Of a DNA stretch of 64,000 nucleotides, positions 43,168 through 51,542 are shown piece by piece (within the stretch, counting starts at the first letter, position 1; each line of letters begins with the position of its first letter). The position numbers were made by a program, and so were the translations under genes. The DNA is from Nocardia fusca NBRC 14340. GTDB taxonomy: Bacteria; Actinomycetota; Actinomycetes; Mycobacteriales; Mycobacteriaceae. Below the pieces are notes generated by a model. The model did no database searches, had not been told where the DNA came from, and was given only the letters and a program-made list of their open reading frames with translations. The DNA is taken from assembly GCF_001618425.1 (NCBI RefSeq), contig NZ_BDCU01000027.1:1-64000 (forward strand). Direction: 5' to 3'.

Positions 43168-43783
43168 CTGTGTTGATGGCGGCGCCTCCGGCGCCGCGGG
43201 TCGGGGCCCTGTGACCCCGATTCTTCCCTCCTCCGCTCAGTCGCTGCGCTCCCTCGCTCCGTCGGTCCAGAATCGGGGGCGGGCCCCGACCACTGAGGTA
43301 GACCCTCCGGAAAAGACAGAAGGTGCATGCTGCCGTGCACCTCGACCAGCCTGAGGAGGCTCACGTCACTGTCAGTGCTCAATGATCGCCATTCTCTGGA
43401 CGGTCGACTGCACACGCTCAGTCGCTGCGCTCTCCCTCGCTCCGTCGCTCCAGAACCGGGGGCGGGCCCCGACCGTGGAGGTAGCCCATCCGGAAGAGAC
43501 AGAAGTGCATGCTGCCGTGCGCCTCGACCAGCCTGAGGAGGCTCACAGCCCTGTAAGTGCTCAATGGTCACCGACCCATGAACGGTGGACTGCACACGCT
43601 CAGTCGCTGCGCTCCTTCGCTCTGTCGCTCCAGAACCGGGGGCGGGCCCCGACCACCGATGTCGACCATCCGGCGGGGCCGGAAGGACAGACGGGAGAGC
43701 ATGTGCCTCGGCAAACCTGGGTAGGCCCACATCACTGTAAGTGCTCAATGGTCGCCGACCTATGGAGGGCCAACCGCACACCG
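43168..43783 (+). repeat. Structured repeat type R1, copy 2, with three tandem units
   Basis: Head CTGTGTTGATGG at 43168. The small hairpin is 43179-43186 with 43190-43197 (8 bp, loop TCC); its arms differ from copy 1 but still pair. The nested arms are 43199-43209 with 43281-43291 and 43215-43224 with 43269-43278, identical to copy 1. Tandem units begin with CTCAGTCGCTGCG at 43236, 43417 and 43599 (periods 181 and 182 bp). Each carries CGGGGGCGGGCCCCGACC, AGCCTGAGGAGGCT and GTGCTCAATGGTC-like segments. Frames through the array are not coding. Confidence 0.85.
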
Positions 43784-43803
43784 CGCCGTGCGACGATGAA
43801 TAT

Positions 43804-44316
43804 ATGTCGCCGGACAGCCCGCCGCGGTCCCCCAACGTTCTGGCCGATCCGTCGTGGCGGCCCAGTCCGCGCGCGAAGACGCTGTGGACCGTGCAGATCG
43901 CGCTGTCGTGGCTCGGCGTATTCGCCGTGCTGCTCGGGTGGGTCGTCGTCGACCCCGATCGCCGGATCTGGCAGGCGGCGGTGGCGGTGGTCGCGGTACC
44001 GATGGCCACGCTCACCGCGATCGCAGTGCCCCGGTGGCGGTATCGGGTCCACCGCTGGGAGGTGACCGACGACGCCGTCTACTCCCGATCGGGCTGGCTC
44101 ACCCAGGAGAGCCGGGTCGCGCCGATCTCCCGGGTGCAGACCGTGGACACCGAACGCGGCCCGCTGGAACGCATCCTCGACCTGTCGACGGTCACGGTGA
44201 CCACGGCCTCGTCCGCGGGTGCGGTGCACATCAGCCTGCTGGACCGCGCGGTGGCCGAGCAGACGGTGACCCGGTTGACCGAGACCGCGGCACGTCACCG
44301 CGGGGACGCCACATGA
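43804..44316 (+). CDS. Bacterial PH-domain membrane protein (YdbS-like)
   Basis: A 170-residue protein with two membrane helices (about residues 33-52 and 58-80) followed by one bPH2 domain: YRVHRWEVTDDAVYSRSGWL, then RVQTVDTERGPLERILDLST and an IL-like SLLDRAVAEQTV helix. YdbS/YdbT pairs occur widely in Gram-positives; their role is unknown, though B. subtilis YdbST relates to resistance against certain bacteriocins. ATG 43804 is chosen as the first residue of the conserved part; no ribosome binding site is visible and GATGAATAT precedes. It overlaps the next gene by ATGA. Confidence 0.83.
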   Translation: MSPDSPPRSPNVLADPSWRPSPRAKTLWTVQIALSWLGVFAVLLGWVVVDPDRRIWQAAVAVVAVPMATLTAIAVPRWRYRVHRWEVTDDAVYSRSGWLTQESRVAPISRVQTVDTERGPLERILDLSTVTVTTASSAGAVHISLLDRAVAEQTVTRLTETAARHRGDAT

Positions 44317-45953
44317 CGGAACCGCGTCCGGCGAACGGGCCCGGCCCGGCCACCGAGCCGGAGACCCTCGTTCCCGGCGACGACGAGCCGTGGCTACACG
44401 TGGATCGCCGGATGCTGCTGGTCCATCCGATCCAGGAGATCGTGAAGTTCCTGCCCGCCGTGATCGGCGCGGTCGTCCTGGGTGTCAGTTCCGGTAACCC
44501 GCTCTACAGCCTCCTGGGCCTGGTATTCGTGGTCCCGTACGCACTCACCCTGTGGTTCACCACCACCTACCGGGTCGGACCGACCCATGTCGAACTGCGC
44601 ACCGGCTTGATCAGGCGGAAACGGCTGGCGGTGCCGCGGGCGCGAATCCGGTCGGTGGATATCGAGGCCGACCCGCTGCACCGGATCCTGGGCCTGGCCG
44701 TGGTGGTGATCGGCACCGGCCAGGAAGCCGAGGCCGGCGACCGATTCAGGCTGGACGCACTCGCCGCCGGACACGTCCGGCCGCTGCGCGCCGAACTGCT
44801 GGCCCACACCCGCACCCTGCCTACCGCTGCCGACGATCCCACTCCGGCCCGCCTCCCCGCCGCCGGCCCGGACACCGGGCCGGAGGCCCCCGCGGCCGAG
44901 CGGGGTGCGGAGATCGGTCACTGGCAGCCGGGCTGGGTCCGGTACGCGCCGCTGTCGCTGACCGGTTTCGCGCTCGCCGCCTCGGCACTCGGCCTGGCCG
45001 CTCAGTTCGGATTCGGTGCCGCCGAGATCCGTATCGGCCACGGCACCGTCGACACCGTGCGTGGTTTCGGGGTGCTGTCGCTGTTCCTGGCCGGCCTCGC
45101 GGCGCTGCTCGCCCTGGTGGTCGTCGTCAGCGTGGCGGCGTGCGCGCACTACCTCGCCACGTACTACGGACTCCGCGTCACCGATCACGGCAGCACTTTG
45201 CAGATCCGCCGCGGACTGTTCACGCTGCGCCGGATCACCCTCGACACCGCGCGATTGCGCGGCGCCACCATCCGCGAACCACTCCTGCTGCGTCTCGCCG
45301 GGGCCGCGCAACTGGAAGCCGTGATGACCGGTGAGAATCCGCGCCAGAAGATCCTGCCGCAATCCCCCCGCGCGGCGGTCGAACGAACCCTGGCCCGGCT
45401 GCTGAGTCCACGGAACGCGAACGCCGCCGCGACAGCGGCACGACTGGCCGCCCTCGCCGATATCCCGTTGACCGGGCACGGTCCGGCCGCCCGGCGCCGC
45501 CGATATGTCCGGGCCTGCTGGCCCGTTCCGCTCACCGCGGTGGCCCTGCTCCTCGCGACCGCGGCGGACTGGCAGGTCACGGTGTGGTGGTGGCTGCTGC
45601 CGGCCGGCCTGGCCCCGGTCGGCGCACTGCTCGCCGAGGACCGCTACCGCGGCCTCGGTCACGCGGTCGTCCCCGCCACCGCCGGCTCCCCCACCTGGCT
45701 GGTCGTCCGTTCCGGCTCCCTCGACCGCGAACGCACCTGTCTCGAAGCACCGGGCATCATCGGCTGGACTGTGCGGCAGACCTTCTGGCAGCGCCGAGCC
45801 GGCCTGGCCACGGTCGGCGCCGCCACGGCAGCGGGTAAGAAGCTCTACCTCGTCCACGACATACCGCAGGATCGCGCCTGGGCGGTGATGGATCGCGTCG
45901 CCGCCGGCGTCACGCGGCGAGCCCCGGCCATGGACGCCCACCATCCGGAATAG
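44313..45953 (+). CDS. Multi-bPH-domain membrane protein (YdbT-like)
   Basis: A 546-residue partner of the previous gene, with up to three bPH2 repeats, each following a pair of membrane helices. The first is YRVGPTHVELRTGLIRRKRL with RIRSVDIEADPLHRILGLA; the second is YGLRVTDHGSTLQIRRGLFT with LRGATIREPLLLRLAG; the third is the C-terminal GSPTWLVVRSGSLDRERT with GIIGWTVRQTFWQRRAGLAT. Membrane pairs lie near residues 40-75, 215-280 and 410-440. The ATG overlaps the stop of the YdbS-like gene, so both form one unit. Exact function unknown. Confidence 0.85.
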   Translation: MTEPRPANGPGPATEPETLVPGDDEPWLHVDRRMLLVHPIQEIVKFLPAVIGAVVLGVSSGNPLYSLLGLVFVVPYALTLWFTTTYRVGPTHVELRTGLIRRKRLAVPRARIRSVDIEADPLHRILGLAVVVIGTGQEAEAGDRFRLDALAAGHVRPLRAELLAHTRTLPTAADDPTPARLPAAGPDTGPEAPAAERGAEIGHWQPGWVRYAPLSLTGFALAASALGLAAQFGFGAAEIRIGHGTVDTVRGFGVLSLFLAGLAALLALVVVVSVAACAHYLATYYGLRVTDHGSTLQIRRGLFTLRRITLDTARLRGATIREPLLLRLAGAAQLEAVMTGENPRQKILPQSPRAAVERTLARLLSPRNANAAATAARLAALADIPLTGHGPAARRRRYVRACWPVPLTAVALLLATAADWQVTVWWWLLPAGLAPVGALLAEDRYRGLGHAVVPATAGSPTWLVVRSGSLDRERTCLEAPGIIGWTVRQTFWQRRAGLATVGAATAAGKKLYLVHDIPQDRAWAVMDRVAAGVTRRAPAMDAHHPE

Positions 45954-45988
45954 ACCGATGGTGGGCAGGGAACGGTAGTACGCCGAGG

Positions 45989-46339
45989 TCAGGTCTGGCA
46001 GTGGCAGGTGGCGGACTCCCGCAGATCGGGTTCGTCGGCTACCACGCGCAGACCGGGACGGGTGTCCGGACTCGCGTGATCACCCATCCAGGACAGCAGG
46101 GACCACCGGGACAAGCCGGACAGGGCCGAGCCGAGACTCAGGAAGGACCCGCTGGAGATCGCTGAACCGAACGATCCGATGGACCCGATCGACAGCACCG
46201 ACCCCACGCTTCCGATGGACAGGATCGAATACGCGGAGCCGATGGACAGGATCGACCCCTCGGAGCGGATCGACAGAATCGACCGTGACGAGCGCCGGCT
46301 ACGGATGCCGGACCTACGCGAACTTTCGACAGTCGCCAT
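45989..46339 (-). CDS. Ser-x-x triplet-repeat protein
   Basis: A 116-residue protein with no known function. After a basic start (MATVESSRRSGIRSRR) serine occurs at every third position for about 24 consecutive triplets: S-I-L, S-I-R, S-E-G, S-I-L, S-I-G, S-A-Y and so on to S-W-M. The other positions are mostly Ile, Leu, Val or Gly. A polar tail ends in CHC. A perfectly periodic serine ladder suggests a regular solenoid or helix with one serine face. TAGACC precedes the ATG at 46339 by 6 bases; a GTG at 46342 is an alternative. I recall similar uncharacterised proteins in other mycolata. Confidence 0.7.
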   Translation of the reverse strand: MATVESSRRSGIRSRRSSRSILSIRSEGSILSIGSAYSILSIGSVGSVLSIGSIGSFGSAISSGSFLSLGSALSGLSRWSLLSWMGDHASPDTRPGLRVVADEPDLRESATCHCQT

Positions 46340-46463
46340 CACCCCGGTCTACCACAGCCGGGCGGCATACGCGGCACGCCACGAGCCGACGCTCCGGTGC
46401 CGGGCGGTCGCCGCGGATCGACCCGAAGGCCCATCCCGCGGCGCCGGAGCAGCCACCGTCGGC

Positions 46464-47252
46464 TCAGCCGACGGTGAAGAACCCGATGGTCGGCATGAAA
46501 GTGCAGCTGCGGGTTTCGGTTTCGGTGGCCTGGGTGGTGAGCCCGCCACCGATCACCGCGACGATCCGGCCGGTGCCGGTATTCGCGATGGCCGACAGGG
46601 TGGCCGGGCCGTCCGGGTTGATCTTGGCCGCATCGGTCAGCGGCTGCGAGCCCGCCTCACCGGTGTCCAGGTTCCGCCATTGCACCGTCATCGGCTGCAC
46701 CTGCTCGGCCGTGGGGCGTTCGGTGCCCAGCGCGGTGAACACGAAACCGGTCTGGCCGGCGGCGGGTCCGGGCGGCGGCAGCTGCGCCGGGCCGGGCACC
46801 GCGAGGGCGGTGCCGACCGAATCACCGGACGGGGCGATGCAGTCCTGACCGATGGTCGGGTAGAGGAACTGGGCGATAGCCGGCCCGGATTCGGGGATCT
46901 CGGGGCCGCCGCCGCCACTGCCGTCGAGGAACGTGATGACCCGTTCCAGCGTGGATTTGATCTGCGGGGGCAGATTCACCGCGGCCAGCAGCGCGCGGGC
47001 CTGGGACAGAATGGCCTCCTGCGGGCTGCCCGGTGCGGCGATGTCCTTGGCCGCCGGGGCAGGTGCGTTGACGATGGCCGGGGCCAGGGCGGCGAGAACG
47101 TCGACGGGAACCCCTTCGGGGACCATCGGGACGCTGCTCACCGACGCCTCGGTGGCCGGAGCCGCGACGGCCGTCGCGGGCGCCACGAGGGAGGCGCCCG
47201 CCGCTATGGCGAGCGCGGACATTGCGATCCGCGATCCTCGGGTGCGAAGCAC
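46464..47252 (-). CDS. Secreted conserved protein of unknown function
   Basis: A 262-residue exported protein. A signal peptide (SRIAMSALAIAAGASLVAPA, cleavage near AVAA) precedes an Ala/Pro/Val-rich linker to about residue 115. A compact domain follows with two Cys that could pair (GQDCIAPSGDS and RSCTFMPTIGF) and strand-like stretches GFVFTALGTE, TVQWRNLDTGE and GRIVAVIGGGL. The end FFTVG suggests a beta-sandwich. This resembles small immunoglobulin-like secreted proteins of Corynebacteriales. GTG 47252 is preceded by AAGGACGG. It diverges from pimE. Confidence 0.78.
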   Translation of the reverse strand: MLRTRGSRIAMSALAIAAGASLVAPATAVAAPATEASVSSVPMVPEGVPVDVLAALAPAIVNAPAPAAKDIAAPGSPQEAILSQARALLAAVNLPPQIKSTLERVITFLDGSGGGGPEIPESGPAIAQFLYPTIGQDCIAPSGDSVGTALAVPGPAQLPPPGPAAGQTGFVFTALGTERPTAEQVQPMTVQWRNLDTGEAGSQPLTDAAKINPDGPATLSAIANTGTGRIVAVIGGGLTTQATETETRSCTFMPTIGFFTVG

Positions 47253-47381
47253 TGGTCTAGCCGTCCTTACCTCGGGTACATCTGGGCGACGCTGAAAAGC
47301 CGTCGTTTCGGGGTCACTCTAAGGACACTGACGCGCGTTGTACAGCACCGGGGTAGGGATTGCGAGCCCCAATTCGCTGTG

Positions 47382-47395
47382 CTACTGAACAGTAG
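47382..47395. promoter_or_regulatory. Inverted repeat in a divergent promoter region
   Basis: CTACTG (47382-47387) and CAGTAG (47390-47395) form a 14-bp palindrome in the 297-base gap between the secreted-protein gene and pimE. The rest of this gap shows no gene; GTAAC (47399-47403) and GTGACC follow closely. Confidence 0.35.
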
Positions 47396-47549
47396 GGGGT
47401 AACGCGAGTGACCGGTGTGAAAAATGAGGCGTATGTGGACTCGTGACTCATCGGTTGCTCGATGGTTACCGGCCCCTGTGCGCACTGTTTGCCGCCCACC
47501 GCGCGGAGCGCGTGCAAGGCTCGCGTCCGCCCGGAAACCGGTGGGGTTA

Positions 47550-48899
47550 ATGTATTCCGGGCCGGAAAACCGGCGACGCGCCCAACAGCACCGGGTCCGG
47601 CCGCCGGCCCGGACCGACTCGAAAGCTCGTGTATTGACTCAGCCCAGCGGCGCCCGGACCGACATTCGGGGGTTCGTACCGTTTCGCCTGGCCCTGGTGG
47701 CGCTCGGGATCACCGTACTGGCGCGGCTGCTGTGGATGCTGCTGACCCCGAACGGGATGAACCTGGTCGACCTACACGTCTATGTCGACGGGTCGGCGGC
47801 TCTGCTCACCGACCATCTCTACGATTTCACCTACGCCGAGAAGACACCGGATTTCCCGCTGCCCTTCACTTATCCGCCGTTCGCCGCGGTGGTGTTCTTC
47901 CCGTTGCACTTCCTGCCGTTCACCGTGGTCGCGATGTTGTGGCTGTTCGCCATCGTCGCCGCGTTGTACTGGGTGGTGCGAATCGCGTTCGAGCTGATAC
48001 TGGGACGCGAGGCCCTGCGCGAAGCGCGGTGGCGCACCGCGATGGTGGCGTGGACGGCGGTGGGCCTCTGGTTCGAGCCGGTACGCACCACCATCGACTA
48101 CGGCCAGGTCAATGTCTTCCTGATGCTCGGCGTGATGGTCGCGATCCGCAGCTCCCGGTGGTGGCTGTCGGGAACCCTGGTAGGCGCGGTCGCGGGGATC
48201 AAATTGACGCCCGCGATCAGCGGCCTCTATTTCGTGGCGCGGCGCCGCTGGGCCGCCGCCGTCTGGTCGGCGGCGGTATTCGGCCTGACCGTGGCGGCGA
48301 GTTTCCTGATCAATCCAGAGGAGACCCGGCGCTATTTCGGCACCCTGCTCGGTGACGCCGACCGGATCGGGCCGGTGGGCTCGGTGTGGAACCAGTCGCT
48401 GCGCGGCGCGCTCAGCCGGCTGCTGGGCAGCGATGTGGGTACCGGGCCGTGGTGGATCGCGGCGGTGGCGGTGGCGGCGGTGCTGGGGTGGTGCGCGTGG
48501 CGGGCGCTGCGCCGCGACGATCTGCTGGGCACCGTGCTGATCGTGCAGTTGTTCGGGCTGCTGGTCTCGCCCATCTCCTGGTCGCACCATTGGGGCTGGC
48601 TGCTACCGACCGTCCTCTGGTTGCTCTACGGGCCGTACCGGGCGGTGCCCGGCGCGCGGATACTGGCCGGATACTGGCTGGTGACGACGCTGATCGGCGC
48701 GCCGTGGGTGCTCTCGTTCCTGCAGGATTCGATCTGGACCATCTCCCGCTGGGGGGTGTGGTCCTGGTTCGGCACGGTGTACGTGCTCGGTGCGCTGGCC
48801 TGCTACGGCTGGATCGTCTGGGCGGGGCGGACGGCTTCCCGGACCGCTACGGTGCCAGCCGATCTATCTCCCGGGCCAGCGCCACGTCCCGTGCCGTGA
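47550..48899 (+). CDS. pimE: Polyprenol-phosphate-mannose alpha-1,2-mannosyltransferase PimE
   Basis: A 449-residue GT87 (GT-C) membrane mannosyltransferase. PimE adds an alpha-1,2 mannose to Ac1PIM4 from polyprenol-phosphate mannose, directing intermediates to polar PIMs. About nine to ten helices are visible; the first periplasmic loop contains DLHVYVDGSAALL with the presumed catalytic Asp and the motif FTYPPFAAVVFFPL. DYGQVNVFLMLGV and SWSHHWGWLLP are GT87 signatures. The ATG at 47550 gives a length close to mycobacterial PimE; an upstream ATG at 47424 adds only Arg-rich residues. The neighbours phhB, typA and lpqW match the mycobacterial order. Confidence 0.87.
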   Translation: MYSGPENRRRAQQHRVRPPARTDSKARVLTQPSGARTDIRGFVPFRLALVALGITVLARLLWMLLTPNGMNLVDLHVYVDGSAALLTDHLYDFTYAEKTPDFPLPFTYPPFAAVVFFPLHFLPFTVVAMLWLFAIVAALYWVVRIAFELILGREALREARWRTAMVAWTAVGLWFEPVRTTIDYGQVNVFLMLGVMVAIRSSRWWLSGTLVGAVAGIKLTPAISGLYFVARRRWAAAVWSAAVFGLTVAASFLINPEETRRYFGTLLGDADRIGPVGSVWNQSLRGALSRLLGSDVGTGPWWIAAVAVAAVLGWCAWRALRRDDLLGTVLIVQLFGLLVSPISWSHHWGWLLPTVLWLLYGPYRAVPGARILAGYWLVTTLIGAPWVLSFLQDSIWTISRWGVWSWFGTVYVLGALACYGWIVWAGRTASRTATVPADLSPGPAPRPVP

Positions 48900-49134
48900 G
48901 CCCGCCCGCGGAGTGCGTGGTCAGGGCGAAGGTGACCTTGCGCCACCGGATATCGATATCGGGATGGTGATTCGCCGATTCGGCGATATCGGCCACCTGC
49001 CGGACGAGTTCTATTCCGGCGGGAAAGGTGGCCGCCTCGACCGTGCGGGTCAACGCGTCACCGGCCCGGCTCCACTCCGGCAGGGTTTCCAGGGCCGCCG
49101 CGATCTCGGATTCGGAGAGCAGTGATGTGGTCAT
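48847..49134 (-). CDS. phhB: Pterin-4-alpha-carbinolamine dehydratase
   Basis: A 95-residue PCD/DCoH-fold enzyme that dehydrates 4a-hydroxytetrahydropterins. The catalytic motif is ESANHHPDIDIRWRKVTFAL with the tandem His, plus THSAGGLTARDVALAREID. ATG 49134 begins MTTSLLSESE, the usual start. Its last 53 bases overlap the end of pimE tail to tail, so the two genes share sequence on opposite strands. The same gene follows pimE in mycobacteria (Rv1159A). Confidence 0.95.
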   Translation of the reverse strand: MTTSLLSESEIAAALETLPEWSRAGDALTRTVEAATFPAGIELVRQVADIAESANHHPDIDIRWRKVTFALTTHSAGGLTARDVALAREIDRLAP

Positions 49135-49269
49135 ATCGCGGGCATACCCCGCCACCGCATTCCTACAACCGCACCAACCGCCCCCTCATCCACAGCCACG
49201 CACTCCCCTATTACGAACTGCCCGGCCTCCAGGGCGCGGACGCCGGAGCGAAGGCGGAGGTCGCCCCCC

Positions 49270-49446
49270 TCAGGCGGCGCGCGCCTTCTTCAGGCCTTTC
49301 TTCAGTTCTTTACCGGAGGCGCCCGTGGCCTCCAGGCGCTTCATCCGCATGATGACCACAGGGCATTTCACGCAGCGTGTCTTCTTACGACAGCACTTCT
49401 TCTTCGGCTTGAGGCTCGAAACCTCGCTCGCCTTGACCTTGCCCAT
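49270..49446 (-). CDS. Small Lys/Cys-rich protein
   Basis: A 58-residue basic protein. The core KPKKKCCRKKTRCVKCPVV places four Cys as C-C-x6-C-x2-C, consistent with a small zinc site; the rest is Lys-rich helix (ELKKGLKKARAA). Size and charge suggest binding to RNA, DNA or the ribosome. I recall similar short proteins in mycolata but no function. The ATG at 49446 has TATGCT 7 bases upstream and no ribosome binding site, a leaderless pattern. It diverges from typA. Confidence 0.72.
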   Translation of the reverse strand: MGKVKASEVSSLKPKKKCCRKKTRCVKCPVVIMRMKRLEATGASGKELKKGLKKARAA

Positions 49447-49593
49447 GCGGGTTAGCATACCCTTACCTCTGGGCGGCGCCAGCAGGCCACCGGGTTCCCG
49501 GTAGGGTGTAACCGGCCCAGATGCCCGGTGAGTTCGAATCTCCCTGTCGCAGGGTCCGGCCGCAAGCAACAGTTACCAGCAGGAGGAACCGGC

Positions 49594-51492
49594 GTGTCGT
49601 CTGCACGCGATTTTCGCAACGTCGCCATCGTGGCCCACGTCGACCACGGTAAGACGACGCTCGTCGACGCCATGCTGCGCCAGTCCGGCGCATTCGCCGA
49701 ACGGGCCGAACCGGTCGACCGGGTCATGGACTCCGGCGACCTGGAGCGCGAGAAGGGCATCACCATTCTCGCCAAGAACACCGCCGTGCACCGGCATCAT
49801 CCGGACGGCAGCGTCACCGTCATCAATGTCATCGATACCCCGGGTCACGCCGATTTCGGTGGCGAGGTGGAACGCGGCCTGTCCATGGTCGACGGCGTGG
49901 TGCTGCTGGTCGACGCCTCGGAGGGCCCGCTCCCGCAGACCCGGTTCGTGCTACGCAAGGCGCTGGCGGCCTGTCTGCCGGTGATCCTGGTGGTCAACAA
50001 GACCGACCGGCCCGACGCGCGCATCGCCGAGGTGGTCGAGGAAAGCCACGACCTGCTGCTGGATCTGGCCTCCGATCTGGACGACGACGCGGCCGAAGCG
50101 GCCGAACTCGCCCTCGATCTGCCGGTGCTCTATGCCTCCGGTCGCGCGGGCAAGGCGTCCAAGGAGCAGCCGCAGAACGGCGAGGTACCGAACGCGGAGA
50201 ACCTGGACGCGCTGTTCGACGTCCTGCTGGAGAACATCCCCGCCCCCAAGGGCGACGCGTCCGCGCCGCTGCAGGCCCATGTGACCAACCTCGACGCCTC
50301 GGCCTTCCTGGGCCGGCTGGCGCTGGTGCGTATCCACAACGGTGAGCTCCGCAAGGGGCAGAACGTGGCGTGGATGCACGCCGACGGCGTGAAGAGCGTC
50401 AAGATCACCGAACTGCTGCAGACGATCGGCGTCGAACGGCAGCCTGGTGAGGTCGCGGTGGCCGGCGATATCGTCGCCGTCGCCGGTATCCCCGACATCA
50501 TGATCGGCGACACCCTCGCCGACCCGGACGAGCCCGTCGCGCTACCCCGCATCACGGTGGACGAACCGGCCATCTCGGTGGTGATCGGTACCAATACCTC
50601 CCCGCTGGTCGGCCGCGTCCAGGGACACAAGCTCACCGCTCGCATGGTGAAGTCGCGGCTCGACCAGGAACTGGTGGGCAATGTCTCACTCCGCGTTCTC
50701 GATATCGGGCGCCCGGACGCCTGGGAGGTCCAGGGCCGCGGCGAGCTCGCGCTGGCGATCCTGGTCGAGCAGATGCGACGCGAGGGCTTCGAGCTGACCG
50801 TCGGCAAACCGCAGGTGGTGACCCGGCAGGTCGACGGCAAGGTGCATGAGCCCTACGAAGAGCTCACCATCGACTGCCCCGACGAGTACCTCGGCGCCAT
50901 CACCCAGCTGCTGGCCGCCCGCAAGGGCAAGATGGTGCAGATGAACAACCACGCCGCGGGCTGGGTGCGGATGGAGTTCATCGTGCCCTCGCGCGGTCTG
51001 ATCGGGTTCCGCACCGACTTCCTGACCGAGACCCGCGGCACCGGTATCGCCAACGCCGTCTCCCACGGTTACGCGCCGTGGGCCGGTGAGATCCGGGCCC
51101 GGCACACCGGTTCGCTGGTATCCGACCGCTCCGGTTCGGTGACCCCCTTCGCCATGATCCAGCTCGCCGACCGCGGGCAGTTCTTCGTCGAACCGGGCGC
51201 GGAAACCTACGAGGGCATGGTCGTCGGGATCAATCCGCGCGCCGAGGATCTCGATATCAATGTGACCAAGGAGAAGAAGCTCACCAATATGCGCTCCTCC
51301 ACCGCCGATGTGATGGAGACGCTGGCCAAGCCGCTGCAGCTCGATCTGGAAATGGCCATGGAATTCTGCGCCGCCGACGAATGCGTCGAGGTGACGCCGG
51401 AGGTCGTGCGTGTGCGCAAGGTCACCCTGGCCGCCAACGAACGGGCCCGGGAGCTGTCGCGTCGCAAGGCGCGCGACCGGGCCGCGCTGTAA
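49594..51492 (+). CDS. typA: Ribosome-associated GTPase TypA/BipA
   Basis: A 632-residue translational GTPase of the EF-G family that binds the ribosome and assists 50S assembly and stress growth. G motifs: AHVDHGKTTL (G1), EREKGITIL (switch), DTPGHADFGGEVER (G3), VVNKTDRPDAR (G4) and SGRAGKAS (G5 area). Domains II, III, V and the BipA-specific C-terminal domain (RHTGSLVSDRSGSVTPFA, LTNMRSS) follow. The GTG at 49594 has AGGAGGAA five bases upstream, a clear leadered start in contrast to many neighbours. lpqW follows 50 bases later. Confidence 0.96.
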   Translation: MSSARDFRNVAIVAHVDHGKTTLVDAMLRQSGAFAERAEPVDRVMDSGDLEREKGITILAKNTAVHRHHPDGSVTVINVIDTPGHADFGGEVERGLSMVDGVVLLVDASEGPLPQTRFVLRKALAACLPVILVVNKTDRPDARIAEVVEESHDLLLDLASDLDDDAAEAAELALDLPVLYASGRAGKASKEQPQNGEVPNAENLDALFDVLLENIPAPKGDASAPLQAHVTNLDASAFLGRLALVRIHNGELRKGQNVAWMHADGVKSVKITELLQTIGVERQPGEVAVAGDIVAVAGIPDIMIGDTLADPDEPVALPRITVDEPAISVVIGTNTSPLVGRVQGHKLTARMVKSRLDQELVGNVSLRVLDIGRPDAWEVQGRGELALAILVEQMRREGFELTVGKPQVVTRQVDGKVHEPYEELTIDCPDEYLGAITQLLAARKGKMVQMNNHAAGWVRMEFIVPSRGLIGFRTDFLTETRGTGIANAVSHGYAPWAGEIRARHTGSLVSDRSGSVTPFAMIQLADRGQFFVEPGAETYEGMVVGINPRAEDLDINVTKEKKLTNMRSSTADVMETLAKPLQLDLEMAMEFCAADECVEVTPEVVRVRKVTLAANERARELSRRKARDRAAL

Positions 51493-51542
51493 GCGGTTTC
51501 GCCCCCGGACGGGCCGGCGCGGGTTTGGGTAGAGTGCCGAAC

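Noticed and set aside
43236..43783. CRISPR-like array
   Set aside because: Whole 182-bp units repeat with scattered substitutions; there are no short repeats with unique spacers and no cas genes.
43125..44015. Long minus-strand open frame across the R1 array, and a similar one at 35706-35972
   Set aside because: They translate tandem non-coding units (Pro/Gly/Ser/Arg-rich text repeated per unit); the 181-182 bp period is not a multiple of three.
47424..47549. N-terminal extension of pimE
   Set aside because: The extra 42 residues are Arg/Pro-rich, unlike the family, and the ATG at 47550 gives the normal length.
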